Positions 24,999 through 38,480 of a stretch of 64,000 nt of DNA are shown in pieces; positions within the stretch are counted from its first letter, which is position 1, and the number at the start of each line of letters is the position of its first letter. Position numbers and translations under genes: made by a program. The notes under the pieces are model-generated. The model made no database searches. It was not told the DNA's origin and saw only the letters and a program-made list of their open reading frames with translations. Location of the stretch: contig NW_013171831.1 of NCBI RefSeq assembly GCF_000151665.1, positions 176,940 to 240,939 of the forward strand, given 5' to 3'. The DNA comes from Blastocystis hominis. Its lineage: Eukaryota; Sar; Bigyra; Opalinata; Blastocystidae.

Positions 24999-27320
24999 AT
25001 GCCTGGACTCTTCCAGTGCTGTTCAAAGAAAACTTTAAAAAAGAATTATGAAGAGAAAGAGCCCAACGATGCAGGTATGAGTTTTGTAAGCATTGTTAGA
25101 CTAGTGGTAACACGAGATGGAAATACTATTCTCGCGCCGAATGCTGATAGTAGCTTTCAGGACATTCACATGTCTTCGTTTTCTAGCGAGGGCTCTGATG
25201 TTTTAATTATGCAAGAAGAAAACGATAATTTACTGCGTGGGGTTTCAAACGTTGTATACAGATATGAGTAGTCTTTTTGAATACGAGTGATTTGAAGGAG
25301 TGTTCAGTCTGTTTATTATTTTACTTCAGAACAACTGGGAGTTGGTGCAACAGGACCAATTCGTACTGTAGTTCATCGGTTTGCTCGATTGGGTCAAAAT
25401 CACTGTTAGAGAAACCGGAGTGAAGTACGCAATGAAGACTATCAATATTCTCGGTTTTAACCGTCAGCAGATAGATCGGCTCATTCAAGAGGTTTTGATT
25501 CTAGCGCGTCTACATCACCCCAATATTGTAAAACTGTACGAAGTATACGAAACTCCGAAGGCCATTTATCTGATCCAAGAGTTGCTGAGCGGTGGTGAGC
25601 TCTACACTCGTCTTGTGAACAGTCCCTGTAGCCTTAGAAGATGGAATTGTGAGAATAGTGGGGAAGTTTTCGGAAGGCTACGCAAAGGGAATCATCAAGT
25701 CCATCATAAACGCTATTGCCTATCTCCATGAAACCAAGAACATTGCGCATCGCGATTTGAAGTGCGGATTCGTTGTGTGTTCCAAATAGGCTGGCGAATA
25801 TCATGTTTTCTGACAATAGTCCGGACGCGGAGATCAAACTGATCGACTTTGGACTGAGTCGGATCGTCAACGATACGGACTACATGCATAGTTTGGTGGG
25901 AACTCGCTACTACATCGCTCCCGAGGTCTATATGAAGGACTACAAGGGCGTGGGCTACAACAAGAGCTGTGACATGTGGTCTCTCGGCGTCATTACCTAC
26001 TTTTTGCTCACGGGACACAATCCGCTGCCCCTGCAGCGCGGCGATACGCCTCTCACAGAAGTCAAAATCGAGCGGATTCCCTTCCCGAGGCTGTACTGGA
26101 GCGAGCTCAGCGAGGAATCGAAGGACTTCACGCAGCGGCTTCTGGCGATCGACCCGGTGAATCGAATGACAGGTGGGCCGAGGGGAGGCGGAGCGATCTG
26201 ATGGGTAGTTTTGGAGGCGCAGAATCACCCCTGGCTCAAATCCACCGGGAATTACTCGCCTCCCGTGCTGCAGCCCAGCATTCTCACGTCGATCCAGGAG
26301 TTCCAGGGCTACAATCATCTGAAGAAGGCGGCGCTGACCGCGGTGGCGTACCATCTGAACAACGTAGGGGAGGGGAGGGGCGTGCATGGCAGAACGAGCT
26401 GATGAAGCTGGGCGACGCGTTCGAGTACTTCGACAAGTCGAACGACGGAATGATCACTTTCGAAGACGTGGGCGAGCGACGTGCGAGTGAAGCGTAGTTC
26501 CGCGATGCCTTGATGACGCTGCGCACCACCGAGCAGTTCTGCAACAACGCCTCCTTGTTCTCGATCACCACCGACGAGGACAAGCTGAAGCAGCTCTTCC
26601 ATGATATCGATTTTGATGACTGCGGGTACATCAATTATTCCGAGTTCGTCGCTGCGTGTTTGGCGAGGAAAGAAGGGCTTCGGAGGGAATATGCGGAGTT
26701 GATCTTCCAGCTGTGCGCGATGGAGGGAGGAGTGAGCGATGTAGGGTCGATCGCGAGCACAACGGCGTGATCTCGATCCAGGATCTGCACTTGTTCTTCG
26801 GCGACGATATTCCAGTAGTCGCGGATCGATCGATTCATTGCAGATGAGCGAGATCGAAGCCATCATTCGGCAGACCTTCGGATGCACCAAGGAGAAGCTC
26901 ACCGAGCCCGATTTGGAGATGATCATGAACACCAAGGTAGAGCCGAGCGCCTTGCATCCGACGTAGATGATCACGAACAGCCACACGGAGACGGTGGCGT
27001 CGATGCAGTCGCGGGCGGGGTCGGGAGCAGCCGTCGAGGAGCCCTATGTGACCATCTCCTCCATTTTCAGCCGAGTTCAGTCCAAGCCCACGCTCACCGA
27101 CTTGGACGGAGACAGCCAGCAGCTCGAGCCGGGAGGTTCGTGCTCTCCTTCCTTGCCGTCCATCTCCGAATTGAAGGATGAGTTGATGCGGAGATCGAAG
27201 GCTCTCTCTTTTGCGGATGAGCATTCCAACATGTCAGCTGCTACACCATCCTCACACAACGATCAGAATGGCGAAAATGGAACTAGTTCGTCTTTTTATG
27301 TTTTTTCAACACCGTTTTGA
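24999..27320 (+). CDS. Calcium-dependent protein kinase (CDPK)
   Basis: About 650 aa, ten or more exons. N-tail MPGLFQCCSKK lacks the Gly2 of a myristoylation site but has a Cys pair that might be palmitoylated. Kinase domain: QLGVGATGP (Gly loop), YAMKTI (Lys), HRDLK (an intron splits K-LANI), IDFGLS, APE, CDMWSLGVI. EF hands follow: FDKSNDGMITFEDF, IDFDDCGYINYSEF, VDREHNGVISIQDL; the third ends in Asp where Glu is usual, and a fourth is degenerate. CDPKs sense Ca2+ directly and exist in alveolates, plants and stramenopiles. The first intron (about 25239-25329) is unusually long for this window. A Ser/Thr-rich tail ends at TGA 27318-27320; no close TGTTTGTT was seen. Confidence 0.88.
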
Positions 27321-27728
27321 TTTGTATGATTTTGCAATGATCCTGTTCGGTACTTTTGTTGAAGGAAAATTCCAAATACACATAGTAGTCGAATTAAAGA
27401 AACGGAGCTGGAATAGAAGATCAAAAACGTTCTAAACATGGTGCTAGAGCAGAGCTGCTCCTCTTGAAACGTTCTTTTTCTAACAAAAGACAGTAACCAA
27501 CTTATTCAGAAAGCACAAAATTCGTGCTTACGATGTTTTTCATAGCGTGGGCCTCGAATGCAATAATAATCTAGTTCAGTTTGAAATTATGCATAGCAAG
27601 GCATGAGATTCGTCACATAATAGAGCGATTCTCTGTTGTACTACCATTTTGCCAATTACCGCGGTAAATTTCGTGGAATTTTAATTGATAGAAAACATCA
27701 AATCAGTGCTGTTGGCAATACGCAGAGC
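27321..27728. other. Gene-free spacer
   Basis: AT-rich; no coding or RNA signal recognised. It should hold the 3' end of the CDPK gene and the promoter of the MAP kinase. Confidence 0.4.
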
Positions 27729-29534
<1,806 letters not shown>

Positions 29535-29915
29535 TATCAATATTTGTGGATAATTAATTGTGATTTGAATGATTCCATTATTAATTCAGGTGAATTAATG
29601 AGAATTGGTTATTCCTATATTTATTCTTCTATTCCATACTATTCTTTTCTAAATGTGAAAACAATTCTAATGATTTGACCAAAATAGAATTAGTTATAAA
29701 TTATGTGGATTTTCCTCTCAAGAATGAATACTATTTAATTTATGTGTAGATTGTTGGAAATAATGGAATTGAATTAATTCTTCATTCAATTCGCCCTTCA
29801 TTATTTCCACACAATTAGTATTTCAGTTAGGAGAAGGAAGAGGAGAATACCTACCTAACGTGATCTCCAAATCATTATGCACTACTACCCAGTTCCTTGG
29901 TAATCCGCAACGAGG
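29535..29915. other. AT-rich gene-free spacer
   Basis: About 380 bp of low-GC sequence with repeated AATTAATT-like stretches; no gene seen. Confidence 0.5.
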
Positions 29916-31529
29916 ATGGATCCTATGAAACCAAACAAAGTGTTAGGCATAATGTCATGTCAAATTTGCTTCGAAAAGGTGGATGTATTCGCCATCTTAC
30001 CGTGTGGTCACAATGATTACTGCGCGAAATGCATCTTTAAGGAGATAGCGCTGTTTAAGAAACCGCGTTGTCCCATGTGTCGAGTTATATTTTCAGCTAT
30101 CATTTATGAATAGAAAAGTCTATCCAAAGCGATCATTACCATTTTCGGCAAAAAGGCGTATTCAGCACTTATTAATGAATACCGATATGTCTACAATAAG
30201 ATATACGACTTGTATTTTGACTCTCCTGCCTTAGAAAAGTGGACATTGGACTTAATCACAATGAAATGCCCTCGTTGCCACCCCTATGTTTCGTTTGCCA
30301 AAATCAACGAAAAGGAATATTTAAAGTCCTCTGCGATTGTATATAACAGTGTTGAGTCGCTGAATTTACATATGAGGGAAGCTCATCATGCAGCACTCTG
30401 TCCTGTGTGCGTTGAGTCGAATACGATGTTCATTTTTGAATACCCTATTTTGTCCGATGCGGTCGTTCTGTTTCTTTTTGCTCATTGGTAGATGTACCGA
30501 GCCCATTTGAATGGCTCTATGTCGACTCTTCAACTTCCAAAGCACGTATTGTGTCACGCGTGTGGCAAGATTCAGTACGACAACAAGGCGTTGATGGATC
30601 ACTGTCGAAAGCAGCACGTTCATTGCTTTATCTGTGGGCTGAACAACATCAACTCGGTACTTTCCTCTGTTCGGTTAGCACTAGTTCTTCGCTTCCGAAG
30701 CGGAGCTGCGTGCTCACAACGCAGCGAAGCATTATCCCTGCGATATCTGCCATCGCTTTGTGGGTGTTACCATGATGGAGCTGATCAATCACCGGTGGGC
30801 GGAACACCAAATGAACAACGCCCAGGTAAAGCTAGCCGAAGTTCCTGCGATTTCCCCTCCACAAACCGAGCAGGTCGAGACTGCAGAGCCATCGTGTGCC
30901 GAATCGTTTGATGAGAAGGAAGATGTGGACTGTCAGGGACGTCCCGTTTCGCTAAGTTCAAAAAAGAAACGAAAACAGAAGCAGAAAAGCAAGCCACAAT
31001 ATACACCGTGTTCTCCGGTGAATTCTTGGCGTGTCCCCTCCATCCAGCCTTCGTTCATGCAAACCATTACTCCCTATCATTGTGATTGCAGCCGTTGTTA
31101 TGAATTGCAGCAGAAGCCGAAAATAACGACTCTGAGTATGTCAGGAGGTCAAAGCTTCGCCTTGGTGCGGAATAACTTGACTTCTTTCTTTGAGAAGATT
31201 TTTGATTTGCAGGAGCCTTCGGATCGCGAGAGAAAGGACCAGATAGGGCTTTGCAAAGTGGTTTTAGAGCTGTGTACTGTAGAAAGCATGTGCGACCTTC
31301 TCTGTAGAATATAATGGATTATCTCGCTCAGAAGGCTTCTGTGGCTCAGCTGAATTATTCGCCCCAAATCCAGGAGGTGATGAAGAAGCTGCTGTCCTCG
31401 CTCACGCCCAAGAATTTCTCTGTAAAGGGCTTGGTGGCCTATGGATTGTCGCAGGGACATGCACAGAAGGTTGATACCTATATCCGGAAGTTTTATGTAA
31501 GGTGGAAGGATGTTTTGTCAGTGCAATAG
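29916..31529 (+). CDS. ZNF598: ZNF598/Hel2-like RING and C2H2 E3 ubiquitin ligase
   Basis: About 500 aa, five or six exons with 26-30 nt introns. RING at residues about 14-50 (CQICFEKVDVFAILPCGHND, then CPMCR), followed by the family-typical LIM-like/C2H2 array: MKCPRCHPYV, LHMREAHHAALCPVC, LCHACGKIQYDNKALMDHC, CFICG, FFASEAELRAHNAAKHYPC, HRWAEHQ. This order is that of ZNF598/Hel2, which ubiquitinates small-subunit proteins on collided ribosomes. The stop TAG 31527-31529 holds if the last GT..AG pair (31497-31529) is not spliced; if it is, the frame goes on (NPVTGWTYNYLGGSSDFSQY) towards the convergent gene with no encoded stop until 32363. Confidence 0.8.
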
Positions 31530-31689
31530 AATCCAGTGACAGGGTGGACATACAATTATCTGGGCGGATCTTCCGATTTTAGTCAGTACAGAATCAATGA
31601 GTTATGGTTGCTGTGCTGCTTTTTATATGCCTATATTTCGTTGACATTATCTCGTGTTTCCTGCAAACACCATGCCATTATAAACACAA

Positions 31690-33087
31690 TTAAAAGAGCG
31701 ATCCAACCGAGGCAGCGTCCACACACACGAACTCCGCGCCCTGCTTCTGCAGCAGCTCCGCCGCGAACTTCGCCGTGTCCTCGCAGCAGCAATACGCGCC
31801 CAGCATCTTGGCGACGTCCTCGCTCTGCACCGGCTTTCCATTCTCCTCCACGAACACTACCTTCGACGGGAACGACAGCAGGTTATCTCCAGCGATCGGC
31901 ACGAACGCCTCGCCATTCACGATCATGCTTCCGCTCACCGGCGCGGCCCCCGCCTTCACCGCTTCGCCCGCGAACACGCGGCTCACTCCGTCCTTCGTCA
32001 GCACCGCGTTGCTTCCGCAGAACCTACCCATCGCGCCCTCCTCCTTCTCCTACAGCTTCCCCGCCTTCATCGCCGCGTTCTTCGCCTCTTCCGGGATTCC
32101 GCAGATCATCACGGTCTCCCCCGCGGGGTTCTGCACCACCGCGGCGCCCACGACGCTCTGCAGCACGGGGCCCTTCTTCACCTGCTTCGTGGGACCCTTG
32201 CCAGGCTCCGTCTCGGGGATCTCCACCTCGAACGTGCCGCGCGCAGCGTCCATCTGCTTGGCCGCAGCCTTGGCCACCTCGGCGACAATCCGGTCGATCG
32301 GCGTGTTGCCCGTCGCGATCACCGTCAGAGACTTCGAGTGGGGATCCGTCCCGATCGCCGTGAAACTCTCCGGCATGCCGCGAGCGACGATCACGCTGAG
32401 AGGGTGCGGCGTCATGGGGTCGCGCAGAGGCATGCGGTGCTATCGTGAAGAGAGAAAGATGCTCATTACGAAGAGGTTCTTTAGAGCCATAGCGGTAACG
32501 GGGTCGTTGGTCACAGAACGGATACGGAGCTCCGCGCAACGACCCGAGCAGACGGCAGCATCTTCCACGTAGAGATTGGGGACCTGGGACAGGAAATCTT
32601 TAACCTGTGAGTCAGCGAAAGACGCATGAAGGGCATACAGAGTCACTGATATCTTCAAAATCGCCAGATTTCTCAGCCACTTCCGAGGAGGGCAAATAGT
32701 GACGAGTGCAAGTTGTGTTGCCATCACGATCCACCTCTCCGTGACTGTCTCTCTCCAGAATATCGATGGACGGGTTTCTGTAGGCATTTCCCCAAATCGT
32801 AAAGTTCTCGCTGGCTAATGCCCAATTAAGGGAATAGTTCTTTCCGTTCTTTACCTGAGGGAAGTTCTGCTTGTAAGGATCGACCCCAAATTGCGACTTA
32901 CCATGATATCCTCGTTGTTGAAGGGTTCAAATTGGAACAAATCCTTCGTTTTCATATTGCTAACATGTTCGTAGACATCCTGAGCAGGAGCGGTTTCCGT
33001 AGAGAAAACTCGCAAACCCACACGAGGAAACGCAACATATTTTGCAGAACGCACCAAATTCGTTAGAGCTCTAATTCTAGCTTGCAT
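31690..33087 (-). CDS. Probable mitochondrial-organelle protein of unknown function
   Basis: About 430 aa in five or so exons. The N-terminus MQARIRALTNLVRSAKYVAF..RVFSTET is Arg-rich with no acids, a good mitochondrial presequence. The mature part has NYSLNWALASENFTIWGNAY, FLSQVPNLYVEDAAV, LRIRSVTNDPVTAMALKNLF and MPLRDPMTPHPLSVIVARGM, with Ala/Val-rich C-terminal half. I do not recognise the family; a faint likeness to the N-terminal part of ATP-type PEP carboxykinase was considered, but there is no kinase P-loop here. GC-rich coding and typical host micro-introns. Ends TAA 31690-31692, facing the ZNF598-like gene. Confidence 0.6.
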
Positions 33088-33157
33088 TTTCCTGAGGATA
33101 ATCCTATATTGCCCCTTTTTATCCACTAAAAACCTTTGGATTTTTGGATTTCCATAA

Positions 33158-33165
33158 AACAAACA
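33158..33165 (-). terminator. TGTTTGTT 3'-end motif, minus strand
   Basis: Exact motif 58 nt after the stop of the RING gene and upstream of the organellar gene's start. Confidence 0.5.
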
Positions 33166-33223
33166 ACCCACATTACGTTCTATTTACTGCCTCTCTAGCA
33201 ACATGCTCTATCTCCTCCATAGA

Positions 33224-34470
33224 CTAGACGTCAGCGCCAACCGAATCATAGCTTACACAAGGCATCAGACTATGAACTGCATCAACGTTTGTAACATAGT
33301 GTGTCATCTTAGCTCCATCAAATCGCTCAAAAATTTTGAGCAGATTTTCCTTTCCATGAATGGTTCCGTCCCATTGCGACTTCGGATGCACATCCAACAA
33401 CAAAATCTTCATGAACGCCTGAGTTTAAGTCCAGACCAATTCTCACCTCTGGTGACTGCGATTCCTCGATAAAGCGTTGAATTTGATACAGGTCGTTCCA
33501 GCACTACGTATCAGAACTCACTCCAACCAGTACTCCAAATCGATGTTGAAGAAGTTGCTGCGTGAACCAGTCGTATTGCTAGGCGTGAGTCCGTTCCATC
33601 GGTTGTACAGATTGATTCATCGAGGACAGCAGTTCACAGAGGGAGTTACAATGCACATCAGCGGATTTCTCCCACAAGGCCATCAAGGCAATCAGATCCA
33701 TTTCGGTCTAGACATAGAGATGAATCTCAATAAGGAGGACCTTTTCATTAACCTTTGACAGCTTTGTGATATAATCATCTTGGGTGTGGTCCATTTCCTG
33801 ATACTCCGTTAACGATGGAATCAAAGGCGAAATATCTGAAGAACGACTAACGATTGTCTTGTAGACGTTGCTGTAGAAATGATCGAATTCGTCCACTGTG
33901 GAGAAAGAGCGGAGAAGAATTAAGTAGTTTAGCGCTGTGTTCGTCTCAGTAAAGTAGTTTTGGATCAGGTTAATCATTCTTTGCGTATCCTACATCGAAA
34001 ACAGTGTGCAGTCAAAAATACTGCTGAAGAAAAGTGCATAAAGGATTCCAAAAATGGGAGTTGAGCAGAATGGTCTGTATCATATTGCTCAACATACCAT
34101 TTGAAATATTCATTAATACTGTCATTCGCAGCAATGCGGTTAATAGCGGTAAGAACGTAATTCGAGAACTACAGTAAACGAATAGAAATAGCAAGTCACG
34201 TTATCAATATTCTTTCTTTCAATATTGTTGCAGCATAGAGGACATTTGAATTTCGTCTAATCGCTTATAGAGTGAAATCACTCATACCTTCGAATATTCT
34301 TCTATGCATCCACAGCAAAAACTGTGACCGCATTTTAATTCGATTGAAATAAGCATATCGTGTCTACAAATTCCTAGAGTCAAATCAAAGTTTCTTTTCT
34401 TACCGCACTGTGTATTTACTAATTTCCGTCTCCGAAGCCACGCAAAAAACTGATCAAATAAATTCCACAT
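33224..34470 (-). CDS. RING-finger protein
   Basis: About 340 aa, starting MWNLFDQFFAWLRRRK at 34470. A RING-like zinc centre at residues about 35-80 (ICRHDMLISIELKCGHSFCC, CIEEYS, FKCPLC) is split by an intron near 34259-34289. The rest is helical (FSNYVLTAINRIAANDS, MINLIQNYFTETNTALNYL, EMDHTQDDYITKLSK) and ends HSLMPCVSYDSVGADV. Likely an E3 ubiquitin ligase, substrate unknown; the first zinc-ligand pair is not fully clear. Introns of about 30-45 nt. Confidence 0.55.
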
Positions 34471-34790
34471 TGAACTTTGAATAAAAATTACAAACTTGTC
34501 CGGTTCTTATCTTATTACGTTCCAAACAAACAGAATGAGTTCCTCCCATGATAACAATACATGTACGGCTAAAAACAGGATTCTTCGCTTTGAGTCATAC
34601 GCTTTGCCATCAAAACGTATATTAAAAGACAGGTAAATACTGCAAAAATGGAAGAACAGATCTTACTTACTCTATATCTATCTCTCTATATTATTATTTA
34701 TTTTTGACAAAAGCGAACCAATTCCAGTTTGTTATGAAAAAACAGATAGACACAAAGAAAAGTGAAAAGAGAGAAATACCCATATTATTA
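34471..34790. other. Gene-free spacer
   Basis: AT-rich 320 bp; nothing recognised. It lies between the RING gene start and the end of the polymerase gene. Confidence 0.4.
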
Positions 34791-37700
34791 TTAATCTTTA
34801 AATGCCATATTCTTACCAATGTTCACACTCTGTTCTAAAAGAACATCAAAGTCATACTGTATTTCAGGGTGATTTGCTTTACACATATCCTGCAGCATCT
34901 TTTTGGATTCCACACACATCACTTGATTCAGTAAGGCAATCACTTTCTCACACACCTCATCACTGTCAGGACAATCGATCACCAGTTCGTCATGAATCTG
35001 AAGGATAATCTCGCTATCCAGTTCGCTCAATGGCTTCCACAGCAAGATCATGGCACACTTCAGAAGGTCGGCCGCCGATCCCTGAATCACACTATTCACT
35101 GCTTGCCGATCGATATGCGCTAGCCCCTCGCCGCCTGAATCTTTCGCCTTGAAGTACCTTCTTCTTCCAGACAGAGTTTCGACAAAATGTGTCTTTCTTG
35201 CAGAGGAAATCGTGTTCTTCATGAACTGAAGGACTCCCTTAAAGCGCTATTCGTTATCATCGAGTGCCCTCAATCCTACATTTAGAATCGAATTCTTCAG
35301 CTGCGTGGCTGTCAGTATAGGTATTTTGAGTTTGGAGGCCATGGATTCCACACCCATTCCGTAGCAAAGACCCAGCGTAATCACCTTGGCTTCATCTCGA
35401 AACTTCTGCGTCACGTCCTTCACTTCCACCTTGTGAATCATCGATGCAATCATCGTGTAAATATCGCTATTCTGCCCAGAGGAAAAGAGATTAATCAAAG
35501 CAATATCGTGGCTACAGTGAGCAAAGACGCGCATTTCAATCTGTCGATAATCCACACTGATGAGTCGTCTGTTGGGCAAGGCGACAAAGGCGCCGCGAAT
35601 ATCCACATCCAGATTACTTAGCCGCTCCAAACTCCGTTTAGGAAGCGTTTGCATGTTGGGAGCAGCCGTTGACAGTCTGCCTGTTCCTGTAGCCATCTGA
35701 TTCCATGTGGAGTAAATCAGCTTTGTTTCTGTCGATCGAAATGGAACGCTGACGAACTCTTTCTCCAATCCGTCAATGTAGGTAGACATCTGCTTCGAGA
35801 GTCTGCGATATTCGATCACAAGTCCTGGGAATGGATGCTTATCCGCCATCGTTTGAAGAACACTCTCCGTCGATACTCGATTCCCTTTCGGCGCCTCCAG
35901 TTTCAATTCGTCGTAGAGGACTTCGCAGACTTGCTTCGAACTCCACATCAAAATGGGATGTCCAACGAGAGCCTCCGCCTTCTGTTCAAGATCCTTCAGC
36001 AGCGGGTCGATCACCATCTTATTTCGCTGAAGCGCAGCCGAGTCCACGTTTACGCCAGTTGCATCCATATGAGCCAGAAGAGGAAGCAGGCGCAATTCAA
36101 TGTTCCAATAGCTGTTGAGTTCCGAGGGCGAAGCCATTCGGACCAAGTCTTCCTACAGGTAAGCAAACTGCGCCACACCTACATGCATCTTCTTGACTCC
36201 TCGCACTAATGCCTGCAAATAAACCTCGGGAGTCTCGTTACTCCAAAGTGTGTTGGGATCTAAAGACTCTTTTTCAACTGCGCTCCACACAGACTCAAAT
36301 GTCCTGTACGGTTCCTGGAGCCTGGTAGAATCCATTTCGGGTGTATCTCTACTTGTAGAATCAGCATGATTTCGGTCTTCCAGAATACCTTGATAGTCCG
36401 AATCGAGGATCCAAGCAAGAAGAAGGACATCCATGCAAGATCGCGAGCAAACATCAGCATTTAGAAGACAACTGCATCCGTGCCGCTGGACATAAAAGTC
36501 CAACAAACGGAGAAAGCGCTGAAAACCAAAGGTAATCTTCAGCAATCTCGGTAGTGATAAGAACGTTTTGAAGAAGTGAACTACCGGCACCATGGTCTCT
36601 TCCGAATCTTCCACATCTACATCACCAGCAAGAGGCAACACGAAGGAAGACTCTCCGTCCGGAAGATACAGTGTGAAATAGAAGGCGATGGGATAGTTGT
36701 GATTGACAATGTCCGTGTGCACCGTCTGCGATGGCTGAAACGTGCTCGTTGAGTCATTCAGGATAAAGCAGAACGCACATGTCGCCAGACAGGCCTTCTG
36801 CATCTCCATCAGGTTTGTTTCTGATTCAAGAGGCTTGCCATAGGCGACTTGGAATGAGCGGACCAACGCCCCTAAATCACAAACACGGAGAACTCGAGCT
36901 TGGGAGAAATACTTCTGTAGGTGAATATCCCAGGACCATCGATAACGAATCGGCTCTTTCTGACGACGCTTCTTCCCTTCTGATCCACTTTTAGTTACAT
37001 CTGCACGCTGTACTCGTTTTGCCCCTCTTTTCGAACGGGACTTCTCGCTCTCTTCTTGGACACTTTTGTCTTTCTTATTTGCAGAAGACTTCTTTTCTTC
37101 GTTCTTTTCATGTAGTGCTTTTTGACCTGATGTAGACTTCTCGATATCTTCCTCTGCTCCTTCAGTCTTTCGTCTTGAGACAGTCTTTTTCGCATCGCCT
37201 TCCTCCTTGAGTTTTGTCTCCGCGTTTGAGGAGGATTCTGCAGAGTCCACCTTCACCTCTTTCATCAGATTCTTCCTTTCCTTTGCCAATTCCTTCCGAT
37301 GGGATTTCCTCTCTGTCTTACTCGGCGCTTTCCCCGTGATCGTTACGCCTCCTTCCAGATAATTGCTTTGCTGCTGATAATAAGTGAGAGGATTGCTGGA
37401 ATCCGAAGCGGGAGTTGATGTGACTTCTTTCTCCTTGTTCCAATACTTTGATATGGAAGTGCATTCACTACTAATATCCACTTTACTCGACGAAACGGGC
37501 GCAAGACTCTCACTACTACTAGCCTTGTATTTGCTACTTAGTAGTTTCGACATGGAGGACTTATGAGAGTTTTGAGGTGAAGCAATAACTAGCGGGTTAA
37601 CGGAAATTGGCTAAAATATTCTACATGGATTGGAAGGACCCGAAACAAACTGTTCCCACACACTAGTCCTTGAATCTTCTTTTTGGGCTGCTCTCTCGTG

Positions 37701-38000
37701 ATCCCTAGTTTGGGACGCACTTCTATCAATCGTCATTTCTTGCTTCAAAGCATTTCCTTTCATTAGTTCGCGCACAAATTCTTGCGCATGCTTTTCCAGA
37801 CTTTTATTCTCTACTGCTGATAATTCCGTAATCACAATACGTGTACGATGTGAATGAATGTGAACGGGCGAAGGCTCAAACAATGTTGGATTTGATTCAG
37901 TAATCTTCCTCTTTTTTGGAGTTGTTTCGGATGTTCGAAATGGATTATTCGTATGGAACCACTGAGACCAACTTTCCTCACGGCTATTATCCATTTTCAA
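34791..38000 (-). CDS. Family A DNA polymerase of theta/nu type without helicase
   Basis: About 1035 aa in four exons. N-terminal 330 aa: Ser/Lys-rich (start MKMDNSREESWSQW), disordered, with KKRQKE-like basic patches that may be nuclear signals. An exonuclease-like fold without clear catalytic acids follows (FAYL..). Polymerase domain: WNQMATGTGRLSTAAPNMQT, motif A VDYRQIEMRVFAH, motif B RDEAKVITLGLCYGMG, HIDRQAVNSVIQGSAADLL, motif C LQIHDELVID. All fit POLQ/POLN, which do end joining (theta) or translesion synthesis. The intron of 36 nt near 37582-37617 joins FVSGPSNP to LIASPQNSHKSS. No helicase domain is present in or directly upstream, so this is either a POLN-like enzyme or theta split into two genes. 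TAA 34791-34793. Confidence 0.88.
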
Positions 38001-38480
38001 ATTGCCAAAGTGGTAAAGCAGTCAACCAAAACAAAAAAAGAGAAAAAGGTCGCTGTTATAAAGGAGTTCTATTTTTGGCGGGGAATCTAGGTTCGTCAAA
38101 AATCCGGATTATTTGAATCAGGTGAGATAGATATGAGTCAAAAAAGTAGTATATATTAGGAAGGAGCGTGAAGCTAGGTAGCATCACTGATGATGTGAAT
38201 TACTTACTTACTCTCTACCCCAAATGTGACACATCTAACAAAAATCAAGATCATGATTATTTTATATTTCGGTGAGTGTTTTAGCTTCCTATTTGGCTTT
38301 ACTACTGATATTCGTTCGTATAGTGTAAATATACTTCTCTACAAGCCATTTGAACATTCTACTATGAGTGATCTTTGAGTCTGTTTATTTAGAATAATGA
38401 TGGAATTAGGTCGTTTTTCAGGATTTCCGCTTCTATACGATAATCCTTTACTATTCTAGTTTGGGTTATTAAGCATATTG
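38001..38480. other. Spacer, possible promoter or first exon of the PHD/GNAT gene
   Basis: AT-rich; divergent genes start on both sides. ATGATTATTTTATATTTCG followed by GTGAGT near 38262 could be a short first exon but gives only six residues. Confidence 0.35.

Noticed and set aside
31690-33087. PEP carboxykinase N-terminal domain
   Set aside because: Only weak pattern likeness around NLYVEDAAV; no nucleotide-binding part, so not assigned.
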